Part shown: positions 45,980 to 55,611 of the stretch, piece by piece
How the letters are laid out: every line of letters starts with the position of its first letter
Position numbering within the stretch: position 1 is the stretch's first letter
Source of the DNA: Pantoea sp. SOD02
Lineage (GTDB): Bacteria; Pseudomonadota; Gammaproteobacteria; Enterobacterales; Enterobacteriaceae
Direction: 5' to 3'
Assembly: GCF_024707505.1 (NCBI RefSeq)
Contig: NZ_CP102604.1
Location: 3,906,001 to 3,970,000, forward strand
DNA: 64,000 nucleotides
The notes under the pieces: model-generated
What the model was told of the DNA's origin: nothing
Databases searched by the model: none
The model's input: the letters and a program-made list of their open reading frames with translations, nothing else
Program-made: the position numbers and the translations under genes

Positions 45980-47329
45980 TCAGTTTTCGTTTTGTTCGGC
46001 GCGTGCGGCCTGACGGGCAGCACGCCAGTTTAACAAAGGCGTGACCGTGATGCCGTGCAACACAATGCTGCATACCACTAACGTCAGCGCCATATCCACC
46101 ATCTGCTCCGCCTGCGGTCCACGCATGCCGTGCACCCATGCATAGGCAATATAATTGATACTGCCGATGCCGCGAATACCCAACCAGCCAATCAGCAAGC
46201 GTCGCATCAGCGGAATATCGCAGCGCCACGTGGTGATCCATACCGCCAGCGGACGCACCACCACAAACAGCAGCAGCGCGAGTCCGATACCGGTGAGATT
46301 CCAGTGCTGCGCCAGCGTAATGCCCAGCACCACCATCATGCCCGCCGCCAGCAAGCGCTCGATAGTATCACCAAAGGAGAGCGCATCGCCGATCACCAAA
46401 CCCACCGATTTCACCATGCCGCTGCTGCCCTGCGCCATGCGCTGACCGGTATTAACGCGCGCTTCTGCCGGTAAGAAGCGCTCCTCTTCAGACATCTCAT
46501 CTTGCGGATAGTGCTTCACCACGCGCAATTCCGCGCGACGTAACCCGACGCCGGCCGCAAAGGTGGCGAGGAAGCCCGACGCATCAACCGACTGCGCGGC
46601 GGCATAGCTCAACGCAATCAGCGCCAGTGCGAACAGATCGTTGGGTGCCACATCCTGATTGGCGGTACGTAAATGCGTCGCCAACTGGCCGATCAGCCAA
46701 CCCAGCGCAAAGCCGATTCCCAGTCCGCCGCCAATCGCCCACAGCGCATCTTTGGCGAACCATTCGCCCAGCGCAGCGGTGCTCAATTCGCCCGGCTGCA
46801 ACAGCAAAATCGCCAGCATCAGCAGCGGTAGCGCGGAACCGTCGTTCATGCCCGCTTCGCTGGAGAGCGCCACGCGCAGGGCGTCGTCGTCACGCGCATC
46901 ATTCACGGAAATCAGGCTGGCGAGCACCGGATCGGTCGGCGCAACAATGGCACCAAACGCCAGCGACATCGCCCAGTCAAAGCCAGTGATCCAGTGCACC
47001 AGCAGCGTCATGCCGCCGACGGTAAGCAGCATCGCCGGAAACGCCAGCCTGACGCCAATCCGCCAGGCATGCGCGTTGAGCGGCAAGCGCAGTTTCAGCC
47101 CGGTGATAAACAGCGAGGCCGCCATGGCGATTTCGGTGAGATGCGCGGCGAGATTGGCGTGACCGATGATGTCGACTTGCAGCAGATTGAGCATCCACGG
47201 GCCACACAGGATGCCCGCGAACAGGTAGAGACCAAATGAGGTCACTGGCCCACGGTGAATCCACCCGGAAGCCAGTGACATAAGAAGTAGCAGACCGCCG
47301 GTGGCGGCGGTCCAGGCCAGGAAATTCAT
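45980..47329 (-). CDS. cation/proton antiporter (CPA family)
   Basis: This 449-residue inner-membrane protein has about twelve hydrophobic segments. It carries the conserved substrate-site motif of Na+(K+)/H+ exchangers (AFGAIVAPTDPVLASLISV and SSEAGMNDGSALPLLML), with the TM5 acidic pair region and charged NDG. Members exchange sodium or potassium for protons to set pH and ion balance. Ion preference is not shown. It sits upstream of the small periplasmic protein gene. Confidence 0.85.
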   Translation of the reverse strand: MNFLAWTAATGGLLLLMSLASGWIHRGPVTSFGLYLFAGILCGPWMLNLLQVDIIGHANLAAHLTEIAMAASLFITGLKLRLPLNAHAWRIGVRLAFPAMLLTVGGMTLLVHWITGFDWAMSLAFGAIVAPTDPVLASLISVNDARDDDALRVALSSEAGMNDGSALPLLMLAILLLQPGELSTAALGEWFAKDALWAIGGGLGIGFALGWLIGQLATHLRTANQDVAPNDLFALALIALSYAAAQSVDASGFLATFAAGVGLRRAELRVVKHYPQDEMSEEERFLPAEARVNTGQRMAQGSSGMVKSVGLVIGDALSFGDTIERLLAAGMMVVLGITLAQHWNLTGIGLALLLFVVVRPLAVWITTWRCDIPLMRRLLIGWLGIRGIGSINYIAYAWVHGMRGPQAEQMVDMALTLVVCSIVLHGITVTPLLNWRAARQAARAEQNEN

Positions 47330-47382
47330 AACGCTCCGTTTTTAAATAACATTCTCCCTTAAGCCTGGCACATGTTAGGCGA

Positions 47383-48588
47383 TCAGTTTTTCAGATGACG
47401 GCTGGCGAGGCGAATCATCAGGGCAAGCGCAGCGGCCAATGTTGAGAGTGCCACCACGCCGGTCCAGCCCCAATGTGCCAGCGCCAGGCTTCCCAGCGCC
47501 GCACCGGTTGCCATGCCGATAAACACCACGGTAAACATCAAGGCGTTAAGGCGGCTGCGTGCTTCCGGCGCCAGGCTGTAAACCAGCGTCTGATGCGCCA
47601 CCAGCGTGGCCTGCACACCCAAATCAAAACCGATGGTGCTGATGATAATCAGACCCAGCTGAGCCGGCAACGGCAGCAGCGGCAACAAGAACATCAGCGC
47701 AAATGACACCATCACCAGCGTGGCACCGTACTGCGTAACACGCGCTGGACCGATGCGATCCGCCACGCTACCGGCTAACGGCGCGGCTAGAGCACCTGCG
47801 GCGCCCGCAAGACCGAATGCCCCGGCGACGGCGCTGTCCAGATGGAAGTTTTGACTGAGCATCAACGCCAGCGTTGACCAGAAGGCGCTAAAGCCCACCG
47901 ACAACAAACCTTGCGCCAGCGCGGCGCGGCGCAGCGTTTGGTGGTGCTGCCACAGATGCGCCAGCGACAGCAGCAAACGCGGATAGCTCACCGAGGTGCC
48001 CGGCGTAAAGCGCGGCAGCACGCGCCACAGCGCAACGCTTATCAGCAACACCGCGACCGCCGCAATCATGTACATGGTGCGCCAGCCGAAATACTCCGCC
48101 ACTACGCCGCTCACCACGCGTGACAGCAAAATCCCCACCAGCAATCCCGTCATCACCGTGCCGACGGTTTTGCCACGACTGCGCTCCGGCGCTAACGCCG
48201 CTGACGCTGGCACGATGTCCTGCGCCACGGTGGCGGTTAAACCGGTTACGAAGCTGGCGATCAGTAAGGCATTCAATCCGCCCGAGAAGCCACACAGCAG
48301 CAGCGCAGCAACCAGCAACAAGCCCTTAATCAGAATAATGGTGCGACGATCGTGACGGTCGCCGAGCGGGGCCAGCAGCAAAATCCCCAGCGCGTAACCG
48401 GCTTGCGTCAGCATTGGCACCATGCCGACGCTGCCGATCCCGACGTTGAACTGTTTGCTGATGATATCCAGCATCGGCTGGCTGTAATAAATCGATGCAA
48501 CGCTGAGTCCGGCACCGGCTGCGAGCGTGAAGACCAGCGGCGCGGGCAGTTTTTCAGCTGGCATGGCTGACGTTGAGATGGCTGACAT
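47383..48588 (-). CDS. MFS transporter
   Basis: This 401-residue inner-membrane protein of the major facilitator superfamily has about twelve hydrophobic segments. The loop between TM2 and TM3 has the DHA1-type motif GDRHDRRTII, suggesting a drug:proton exporter group. Start and repeat lengths are ordinary. I chose the ATG at 48588 behind GGGGGAA. It is divergent from a LysR regulator 92 bp away, which probably controls it. Substrate unknown. Confidence 0.87.
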   Translation of the reverse strand: MSAISTSAMPAEKLPAPLVFTLAAGAGLSVASIYYSQPMLDIISKQFNVGIGSVGMVPMLTQAGYALGILLLAPLGDRHDRRTIILIKGLLLVAALLLCGFSGGLNALLIASFVTGLTATVAQDIVPASAALAPERSRGKTVGTVMTGLLVGILLSRVVSGVVAEYFGWRTMYMIAAVAVLLISVALWRVLPRFTPGTSVSYPRLLLSLAHLWQHHQTLRRAALAQGLLSVGFSAFWSTLALMLSQNFHLDSAVAGAFGLAGAAGALAAPLAGSVADRIGPARVTQYGATLVMVSFALMFLLPLLPLPAQLGLIIISTIGFDLGVQATLVAHQTLVYSLAPEARSRLNALMFTVVFIGMATGAALGSLALAHWGWTGVVALSTLAAALALMIRLASRHLKN

Positions 48589-48680
48589 AGTGGATTCCCC
48601 CGTGAATGTGCGCTTATTAAAGCGCGTCGCCGCCATACGCGGTAGACTGCTCAAACACAGAACTGTTATGCGTGGTGCGT

Positions 48681-49613
48681 ATGAACAACATCTCCAGCCT
48701 GGATCGCATCGAACTGATGCAGACCTTTATCCGCATCGTCGAGAGCGGATCGCTGTCAGCCGCAGCCACCCAACTCGGTACCACGCAGCCCACCATCAGC
48801 CGTCGCCTGCAGGCGCTTGAGCAGCGGCTCGGTCTCAAACTGATTATGCGCACCACGCATGCGCTGAAACTTACCGACGATGGCGAGCGCTGTTATGCGC
48901 AGGCGCGTCAGTTGGTGGCGACCTGGCATGCGCTGGAGGATGATCTCACCGGCGCCAGCGACGACCCGATTGGCACGCTGCGCGTGCGGGCGCCGCATGC
49001 GTTTGGGCAGGATCAGCTGATTGAACCGCTGATTGATTATCTGCATCGCTATCCACGCTTAAACGTGGAGTGGACGCTGAATGACCGCACGCCAGACTTC
49101 ATCAGCGAAAACATCGACTGCGCGATTCAGGTGGGTGCGCCCAGCGATGCGTCTATCGTGGCGGTGTTATTGGCGGAAGTGCCGCGCTTTGTGGTGGCGG
49201 CACCGTCGCTGCTGGCCGCGCATCCGCCGGTTGAAGAGGTTTCGCAGCTCACCAATCTGCCGTGGCTGGCGCTGACCAGCTTTTATCGCAACGAAATTGC
49301 CTTGCAGCGTATTAGCGATGGTCAGCCGCTGAATCTGGCGATTGCGCCGCGTCTCGCCAGCGACAGTTTGTACGCGGTGCGCAAAGCGGCCATTGCGGGC
49401 ATGGGCGCGGCGGTGGTGTCGTCGTGGGTGGTACAGGAGGATTTGGCGAAAGGGGATTTGATTCAGCTGCTGCCGGAGTGGCAAGCGCCGCCGCTGCCGG
49501 TGTGGCTGACTTATCCGTGGGCCAGCTATTATCCGGCGCGGTTACAGAAGTTTTTCGCCATGATTCGGGAAGTGATGCCGAAGTTAGCGGGAGCGCAGCC
49601 GCCAACGCGGTAG
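48681..49613 (+). CDS. LysR-family transcriptional regulator
   Basis: This 310-residue LysR regulator has the N-terminal helix-turn-helix (RIVESGSLSAAATQLGTTQPTISRRLQALE) and a C-terminal effector domain (FISENIDCAIQVGAPSDASI). It is divergent from the MFS gene, the likely target. The ATG at 48681 lacks a good ribosome site; GTG codons at 48672 and 48675 are in frame. An inverted pair of REP-like palindromes follows the stop. Confidence 0.88.
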   Translation: MNNISSLDRIELMQTFIRIVESGSLSAAATQLGTTQPTISRRLQALEQRLGLKLIMRTTHALKLTDDGERCYAQARQLVATWHALEDDLTGASDDPIGTLRVRAPHAFGQDQLIEPLIDYLHRYPRLNVEWTLNDRTPDFISENIDCAIQVGAPSDASIVAVLLAEVPRFVVAAPSLLAAHPPVEEVSQLTNLPWLALTSFYRNEIALQRISDGQPLNLAIAPRLASDSLYAVRKAAIAGMGAAVVSSWVVQEDLAKGDLIQLLPEWQAPPLPVWLTYPWASYYPARLQKFFAMIREVMPKLAGAQPPTR

Positions 49614-49625
49614 CGGAAATGAAAA

Positions 49626-49649
49626 GGTCGCCATAAATGGCGACCCTAC
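49626..49649 (-). repeat. GTAG-headed REP-like palindrome, TCGCC stem (copy 8)
   Basis: Left half of an inverted pair with copy 9; the GTAG heads face each other. It lies between the convergent LysR and yqhA genes. Confidence 0.9.
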
Positions 49650-49660
49650 GCGATGGTTTT

Positions 49661-49684
49661 GTAGGGTCGCCATTTATGGCGACC
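49661..49684 (+). repeat. GTAG-headed REP-like palindrome, TCGCC stem (copy 9)
   Basis: Right half of the inverted pair, 11 bases after copy 8. The two units are mutual inverted repeats. Confidence 0.9.
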
Positions 49685-49692
49685 TGGATTCA

Positions 49693-50202
49693 TCACATCT
49701 TCACCGCTTTCTTATCCCCCTTCGACATATTATCCAGCCAGCCCATCACAAAGGCCGACAGCACAAACGTCAGGTGGATAATCACGTACCACATCAGCTT
49801 TTCATTCTCGATGTTGCGCGCGTCCATAAAGATACGCAGCAGGTGAATCGATGAAATCGCCACAATCGAGGCCGCCACTTTGTTTTTCAACGAGCCGGAG
49901 TCCATTTTACCGAGCCAGCTCAGCTTCTCTCTGTGCTCATCAATATCCAGCTTGGAGACAAAGTTCTCGTAACCCGAGAGCATCACCATCACCAGCAAGC
50001 CGCCGACCAGCGTCATATCCACCAGCGATAGCAGCAACAGAATCAAATCGTTCTCCGCGATGGTGAAGACGTGCGGCAACAGGTGAAAAATTTCCTGGAA
50101 GAATTTGATGGTCAGCGCCAGCAGGCCCAACGAAAGTCCCATGTAAACCGGAGCCAGCAGCCAGCGCGATGAATACATCAGGTTTTCGATAAAACGTTCC
50201 AT
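49693..50202 (-). CDS. yqhA: UPF0114 membrane protein YqhA
   Basis: This 169-residue inner-membrane protein with four hydrophobic segments is close to E. coli YqhA (164): [25 protein letters not shown] (positions 1-25), [27 protein letters not shown] and [18 protein letters not shown]. Function is unknown. It follows kdpD by 54 bp, in the place where kdpE would be expected. A TATACT box (50234-50239 on the complement) lies in that gap, so it probably has its own promoter. Confidence 0.93.
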   Translation of the reverse strand: MERFIENLMYSSRWLLAPVYMGLSLGLLALTIKFFQEIFHLLPHVFTIAENDLILLLLSLVDMTLVGGLLVMVMLSGYENFVSKLDIDEHREKLSWLGKMDSGSLKNKVAASIVAISSIHLLRIFMDARNIENEKLMWYVIIHLTFVLSAFVMGWLDNMSKGDKKAVKM

Positions 50203-50256
50203 AAGTTCCCATTAATCAACAAACAAGTGGGCGAGTATAACCGAACTTATGTGAAG

Positions 50257-52929
50257 TTATTTCAGCCCTTCTTCAGAAATTTCCGGTGCGGCGGGCAGCG
50301 GCAATGACAAACGGAACACCGCGCCGCCTTCCGGCCGATTCTCCGCCCAGATGCGCCCGCGATGGGATTCGATAATGGTTTTACCGATCGCCAACCCCAA
50401 TCCGACGCCCGGCACCGCTGACTCTTTATCGCCGCGCGCAAACTTGTCAAAAATACGCGTGAGGTTCTCCGGCGCGATGCCGGGACCGCTGTCCCACACC
50501 GCGATCTCCAGCCGATCGCGATCGCGCCACGCCCGAATACCGTGCTGCGCCGCGTTGCCCGCGTATTTCAGGCTGTTTTCGATCAGATTGGTAAACACCC
50601 GTTCCAGCATGGCGCTGTCGCCTTTGATCAGTACCATATCGGGCAAGTCGAGCATAAATTCATGGCCCTTCAGCGACGGGCCCATGCTGCTCAGCGCGCC
50701 GCCAATCACCTCATCCAGCGCCACCCACTCTTCGCGCAGATTGAGTCCACCTGATTGAATGCGCGCCATATCCAGCATGTTGCTCACCAGCCGGATGGTG
50801 CTCAGCGTCTGTTCGCGAATCTGATTGGCCTGGCCGACATACTTCGACTCTTCGCTGGCCAGATCGAGCATCAGCATTTCTGCCTGACCAAACAGCACCG
50901 TCAGCGGCGTACGCAGGTCGTGCGACAGCGCCGACAGCAGCGCATTGCGCAGCTGCTCGCGCTCGGCGGCCAGCCGCGATGCGGCTTCACTGTGCGATAG
51001 CGCCATGCGTTCCAGCGCGTTGGCGATCAGCACGGTGAAGGTTTCCAGTAAACGCTGCTGTTCGGGAATCATCAGCTGGCGCAGGTTTTCCGGTTCTACC
51101 ACCAGCAAGCCGCGACAGTGATTGCCACTTTTCAGCGGCAGAATCTGGTACGGCACCGCAGGCAAGGTATCGGTGCCCGCGCCCGCCGGTTGGCCTTTGC
51201 TGTAACTCCATTTAGCGATGGCCAGATCCGGCGGCGTACCAATCGCCGTGTCGCCCACGGTTTGCAGCTCGCCCTGTTCATCCGGCAGCAGCAGCAAACT
51301 GCGCGCCTGCAAGGTGACATCAATGATGCGCTGGCTGGTGCTGGCGATATCCTGCGGCGTCAGGTCGCTGCCGAGCGCTTTCGCCATCTCATATAGATGC
51401 CGCGCGCGCTGTTCTCGATAGCGCGCCACTTTGGCCTGATAGCGCACGCCAGCGGTGAGATTCCCGACAATCACGCCCACCGCCAGCATCACCGCGAAGG
51501 TCACCAGATACTGCAAATCCGACACCGCAACGGTGCCGGTCGGCGCGACAAAGAACAGGTCGAAGGCGATGATGTTGATCACCGTGGCGAATACCGATGG
51601 CCAGCGGCCATAGCGCAGCGCCACCAGCACCACCGCCAGCAGATAAATCATCACGCTGTTGGCGGGATCAAACTCAACCAGCAGCCAGCGTCCAACGCCG
51701 GTGACCAAAATGCACAGCAGCAGCGCCATCAAGCAGCCGCGCAGATAGAGCCGCCATTTTTCGCTGCTGGCACGCTGGCCGCTGAGTGGATGCGGCGCAT
51801 CGCGCACCGGTTCATCCAGCGCCACCACCAATAAATCGAGATCCGGGCCGAGTTCGCCGAGGCGCTGGGCAAAGCTGTCGCGCCGCCAGCGCCGTTGCGG
51901 CTGGCGACCGGTTACGATTTTGCCGAGATTGTGCTCGCGCGCGTAGCGCAGCACCGCGCGTGCTTCATCGGGATCGGAGAGCGTGGCGGTTTCCGCGCCA
52001 AGTTCCTGCGCCAGCTGCAGCGTACGCAGGATGGCGCGACGACGCGCTTCCGGCAGCCGATTGAGGCGCGGCGTTTCGACATACACCGCGTGCCATTCGC
52101 TGCCAAGTCGCGCCGCTAAACGTGCGGCGGTGCGCACCAGCTTTTCGCTGCCGGTATCGTCACCGATGCACAGCAGAATGGCATCACGCGTATGCCACAC
52201 TTTGTCGCGGCCTTGCTGATCGCGCCAGGCGCGCATCTGGTCATCCACGCGATCGGCGGTGCGGCGCAGCGCCAGCTCGCGCAGCGCGAACAGATTGCCT
52301 TTACGGAAGAAGTTTTCGATGGCGCGTTCGGCGCGGTCGCCGACGTAGACTTTGCCCTCTTTCAGCCGCTGGCGCAGATCGTCCGGCGGCAGATCCACCA
52401 GCACCACTTCGTCGGCGCTATCGAAGAAGGGATCGGGCACGGTTTCACGCACCTGAATGCCGGTGACGCCGCCGACCACATCATTCAGGCTTTCCAGATG
52501 CTGCACGTTAACGGTGGTGATGACGTCGATGCCCGCTTCGAGCAGCTCTTCAATGTCCTGCCAGCGCTTGGGATGGCGCGAACCCTGCACGTTGGTGTGC
52601 GCCAGCTCATCCATCAGGATCACCGCCGGATGACGCGCTAATGCCGCATCGAGATCGAATTCAGCATGACGTGAACGCCCAGTGGCACGACGTGGTAACA
52701 GCGCCAGCCCGTTGAGCAGCGCGGCGGTCTCTGCGCGATCGTGGGTTTCCACCACGCCAGCGAGCACGTCGAGGCCTTGCGCGCGCAGACGCTGCGCCTC
52801 CTGCAGCATGGCGAAGGTTTTTCCCACGCCCGCGCAGGCGCCGAAGTAGATTTTCAGCTTACCGCGATGGCTGTCGCTGTGGTTTAGCAGTAGCGCATCG
52901 GGATCGGGGCGGGCAATTTCGTCGTTCAT
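50257..52929 (-). CDS. kdpD: potassium sensor histidine kinase KdpD
   Basis: KdpD senses low potassium or turgor and controls the phosphorylation of KdpE. The 890-residue length is normal (894 in E. coli). The order is an N-terminal KdpD domain with a Walker A-type motif (GACAGVGKTFAML, residues 30-42), a USP-like domain, four transmembrane segments near residues 400-500, a GAF-like domain, and the H-box SALSHDLRTPLTVLFG. The ATP-binding motifs DSGPGIAPENL and GVGLGLAI close the kinase. I chose the ATG at 52929; a longer frame starts inside a REP-like palindrome. The cognate kdpE gene is not downstream. Confidence 0.96.
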   Translation of the reverse strand: MNDEIARPDPDALLLNHSDSHRGKLKIYFGACAGVGKTFAMLQEAQRLRAQGLDVLAGVVETHDRAETAALLNGLALLPRRATGRSRHAEFDLDAALARHPAVILMDELAHTNVQGSRHPKRWQDIEELLEAGIDVITTVNVQHLESLNDVVGGVTGIQVRETVPDPFFDSADEVVLVDLPPDDLRQRLKEGKVYVGDRAERAIENFFRKGNLFALRELALRRTADRVDDQMRAWRDQQGRDKVWHTRDAILLCIGDDTGSEKLVRTAARLAARLGSEWHAVYVETPRLNRLPEARRRAILRTLQLAQELGAETATLSDPDEARAVLRYAREHNLGKIVTGRQPQRRWRRDSFAQRLGELGPDLDLLVVALDEPVRDAPHPLSGQRASSEKWRLYLRGCLMALLLCILVTGVGRWLLVEFDPANSVMIYLLAVVLVALRYGRWPSVFATVINIIAFDLFFVAPTGTVAVSDLQYLVTFAVMLAVGVIVGNLTAGVRYQAKVARYREQRARHLYEMAKALGSDLTPQDIASTSQRIIDVTLQARSLLLLPDEQGELQTVGDTAIGTPPDLAIAKWSYSKGQPAGAGTDTLPAVPYQILPLKSGNHCRGLLVVEPENLRQLMIPEQQRLLETFTVLIANALERMALSHSEAASRLAAEREQLRNALLSALSHDLRTPLTVLFGQAEMLMLDLASEESKYVGQANQIREQTLSTIRLVSNMLDMARIQSGGLNLREEWVALDEVIGGALSSMGPSLKGHEFMLDLPDMVLIKGDSAMLERVFTNLIENSLKYAGNAAQHGIRAWRDRDRLEIAVWDSGPGIAPENLTRIFDKFARGDKESAVPGVGLGLAIGKTIIESHRGRIWAENRPEGGAVFRLSLPLPAAPEISEEGLK

Positions 52930-52947
52930 CGATCGTCCATTGAAAAC

Positions 52948-52971
52948 GGTCGCCATTAATGGCGACCCTAC
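52948..52971 (-). repeat. GTAG-headed REP-like palindrome, TCGCC stem (copy 10), inside the kdp operon
   Basis: This perfect 24-bp member occupies the 45-bp gap between the kdpC stop and the kdpD start, all on the minus strand. Confidence 0.9.
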
Positions 52972-52974
52972 GGT

Positions 52975-53544
52975 TTATTGCAAATCATCCAGCGCCAGAT
53001 TGAGGCGCAGCACGTTTACCGTCTCTTCGCCGACAAACGGCAACAGCGGGCGTTCGGTATGGCGCACAATCAGCGCCTCAACATCCGTCAGCGCCATATT
53101 GCGCGCGGCGGCGATGCGCGGTGCCTGCCACAACGCGGCTTCTGGCGAAATGTCCGGATCTAATCCGCTCGCCGACGCGGTCACTAACTCCACCGGTACT
53201 GCTTTGGGTGCTTGTGGATTAGCCGCACGCAGCGCGGCGACGCGTTCCGCCACCGCTTTGTCCAGTGCCGGATTGCTGCCTGCCAGATTGCTGCCGCTTG
53301 AGGCCAGCGCATTATAAGGCGCATCGCCGGTCGCGGAAGGTCGGCCCCAAAAGTGGCCCGACTGATTAAATGCCTGGCCGATCTGCTCGGAACCGCGTAC
53401 CGCACCATCCTGCTCAATCAGCGAACCGTTGGCCTGTGATGGGAACCACCATTGCGCCAGACCGGTAGTGAGCAGCGGATAGACCGCGCCGGTGAGCAGC
53501 GTAAGCACTATTAACAATACAATAGCCGGACGTAACTGACTCAT
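52975..53544 (-). CDS. kdpC: potassium-transporting ATPase subunit C
   Basis: KdpC is the small single-span subunit of the Kdp potassium pump and is thought to raise its affinity for ATP. The 189-residue protein has one N-terminal membrane segment ([20 protein letters not shown]) and a periplasmic domain with the family motifs [32 protein letters not shown] and [10 protein letters not shown]. It begins 11 bp after the kdpB stop. Confidence 0.95.
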   Translation of the reverse strand: MSQLRPAIVLLIVLTLLTGAVYPLLTTGLAQWWFPSQANGSLIEQDGAVRGSEQIGQAFNQSGHFWGRPSATGDAPYNALASSGSNLAGSNPALDKAVAERVAALRAANPQAPKAVPVELVTASASGLDPDISPEAALWQAPRIAAARNMALTDVEALIVRHTERPLLPFVGEETVNVLRLNLALDDLQ

Positions 53545-53555
53545 TTCTCTTCTCC

Positions 53556-55604
53556 TTAAGCCAGACCAAGCAGCGTCAGCAGCAGGTCGATGGCTTTAAT
53601 ACCAATAAATGGCACCACTAATCCGCCCGCACCGTAAATCCACAGGTTGCGACGCAGCAGCGCCGCCGCGCTCAGCGGGCGATAACTCACGCCTTTCAGC
53701 GCCAGTGGAATCAGGAATACAATCACCAGCGCGTTAAAAATCACCGCCGACAGAATCGCCGAGTTCGGCGAATGCAGCCCCATCACGTTGAGCATATTGA
53801 GCTGCGGATAGGTGGCGGCAAACGCAGCTGGAATAATGGCGAAATACTTCGCCACGTCGTTGGCGATACTGAAGGTGGTGAGTGAACCGCGCGTCATCAG
53901 CATCTGTTTACCGATGTGCACTACTTCCAGCAGCTTGGTCGGATTCGAATCGAGATCGACCATGTTGCCGGCCTCTTTCGCCGCCTGAGTACCGGAGTTC
54001 ATCGCCACCGCCACGTCAGCCTGCGCCAGCGCTGGGGCATCGTTGGTGCCGTCGCCGGTCATCGCCACTAAACGCCCTTCGGCCTGATACTGGCGAATCA
54101 GCGCCAGCTTGGCTTCCGGCGTCGCTTCCGACAGGAAATCATCGACGCCCGCTTCCGCCGCAATCGCCGCCGCCGTTAACGGGTTATCGCCGGTGATCAT
54201 CACCGTTTTAATGCCCATCTTGCGCAGCTCGGCGAAGCGCTCTTTGATGCCGCCTTTAACGATATCTTTCAGCGCCACCACGCCCAGCACCTGCGCGCCT
54301 TCCGATACCACCAGCGGCGTGCCGCCAGCACGCGCCACCTCTTCCACGGCGGCATTCACTTCCAGCGGGAAACGGCCATGATTGGCTTCGATGTGGCGAC
54401 GAACCGCATCGACCGCACCTTTGCGGATTAGGCGATCCTGCACGTTGACGCCACTCATACGCGTTTGCGCCGAGAACGGAATAAAGCTCGCGCCCATGCT
54501 GCTGAGATCGCGCTCACGCAGGTTAAATTTCTGCTTCGCCAGCACCACGATGCTGCGCCCTTCCGGTGTTTCATCGGCCAGCGACGCTAGCTGCGCCGCA
54601 TCGGCCAGTTGCTGTTCGCTGACGCCCGGCGCGGGCAGGAACTGCGTCGCCTGACGGTTGCCGAGCGTAATGGTGCCGGTTTTATCCAGCATCAGCACAT
54701 CGACGTCGCCTGCCGCTTCCACCGCACGGCCGCTGGTAGCAATCACGTTCGCGCCCAGCATGCGGCTCATGCCCGCCACACCGATGGCCGACAGCAAGCC
54801 GCCGATGGTGGTCGGAATCAAACATACCAGCAGCGCCACCAGCACCGTGATGCTGACCGGCGTGCCGCCATACGCCGAGAACGGCCACAACGTGACGGTT
54901 GCCAGCAGGAACACAATCGTCAGCGACACCAGCAGAATGGTCAGCGCCACTTCGTTCGGCGTTTTGCGGCGTTTCGCGCCTTCCACCATCGCGATCATGC
55001 GATCGAGGAAGGTTTCACCCGGATTGACGCTGCACTGAATCACCAACCAGTCGGAAAGAATGCGCGTACCGCCGGTCACTGAGGAGAAGTCACCGCCCGA
55101 TTCACGGATCACCGGCGCGGATTCACCGGTAATGGCGCTCTCATCCACCGATGCGCCGCCCTCCAGCACTTCGCCGTCACACGGAATGATGTCACCGGCT
55201 TCCACCAGCACCACATCGCCTTTGCGCAGCGTATCGGCCGCCACGTTGTGCCACGCTGCGCCGTAGCGCGCTTCGGCCAGTTTTTTTGCATCGCTGGTTT
55301 TGCTGATGCCTTTCAGGCTGTTGGCCTGCGCCTTGCTGCGCCCTTCCGCCAGCGCTTCGGCGAAGTTGGCGAACAGCACGGTGAACCACAGCCAGATGGC
55401 GACGCCAGCGGTAAAGCCCGCGTTGCCGCTGAGCGTGCCACTGGCCATGCCCACCGCCAATACTGAGGTCAGCACGCTGCCGATCCACACTAAAAACATC
55501 ACCGGGTTGCGGAACTGCACGCGCGGATCGAGTTTTTTCAGCGCATCCAGCATGGCAACGCGGGTTAGCGCCGCATCAAACAGCGCCAGTTGTTGACGAC
55601 TCAT
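53556..55604 (-). CDS. kdpB: potassium-transporting ATPase subunit B
   Basis: KdpB is the P-type ATPase that energises high-affinity potassium uptake. The 682-residue length equals E. coli KdpB. The phosphorylation site DKTGT is in [15 protein letters not shown] at about residue 307, the phosphatase loop TGES is in ITGESAPVI, and the hinge is [19 protein letters not shown]. It lies 7 bp after kdpA. Confidence 0.97.
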   Translation of the reverse strand: MSRQQLALFDAALTRVAMLDALKKLDPRVQFRNPVMFLVWIGSVLTSVLAVGMASGTLSGNAGFTAGVAIWLWFTVLFANFAEALAEGRSKAQANSLKGISKTSDAKKLAEARYGAAWHNVAADTLRKGDVVLVEAGDIIPCDGEVLEGGASVDESAITGESAPVIRESGGDFSSVTGGTRILSDWLVIQCSVNPGETFLDRMIAMVEGAKRRKTPNEVALTILLVSLTIVFLLATVTLWPFSAYGGTPVSITVLVALLVCLIPTTIGGLLSAIGVAGMSRMLGANVIATSGRAVEAAGDVDVLMLDKTGTITLGNRQATQFLPAPGVSEQQLADAAQLASLADETPEGRSIVVLAKQKFNLRERDLSSMGASFIPFSAQTRMSGVNVQDRLIRKGAVDAVRRHIEANHGRFPLEVNAAVEEVARAGGTPLVVSEGAQVLGVVALKDIVKGGIKERFAELRKMGIKTVMITGDNPLTAAAIAAEAGVDDFLSEATPEAKLALIRQYQAEGRLVAMTGDGTNDAPALAQADVAVAMNSGTQAAKEAGNMVDLDSNPTKLLEVVHIGKQMLMTRGSLTTFSIANDVAKYFAIIPAAFAATYPQLNMLNVMGLHSPNSAILSAVIFNALVIVFLIPLALKGVSYRPLSAAALLRRNLWIYGAGGLVVPFIGIKAIDLLLTLLGLA

Positions 55605-55611
55605 GATTCCG

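Noticed and set aside
49626-49684. Short repeated palindromes considered as a CRISPR array
   Set aside because: Copies are scattered, at most two or three together, with variable spacing and orientation and no cas genes.
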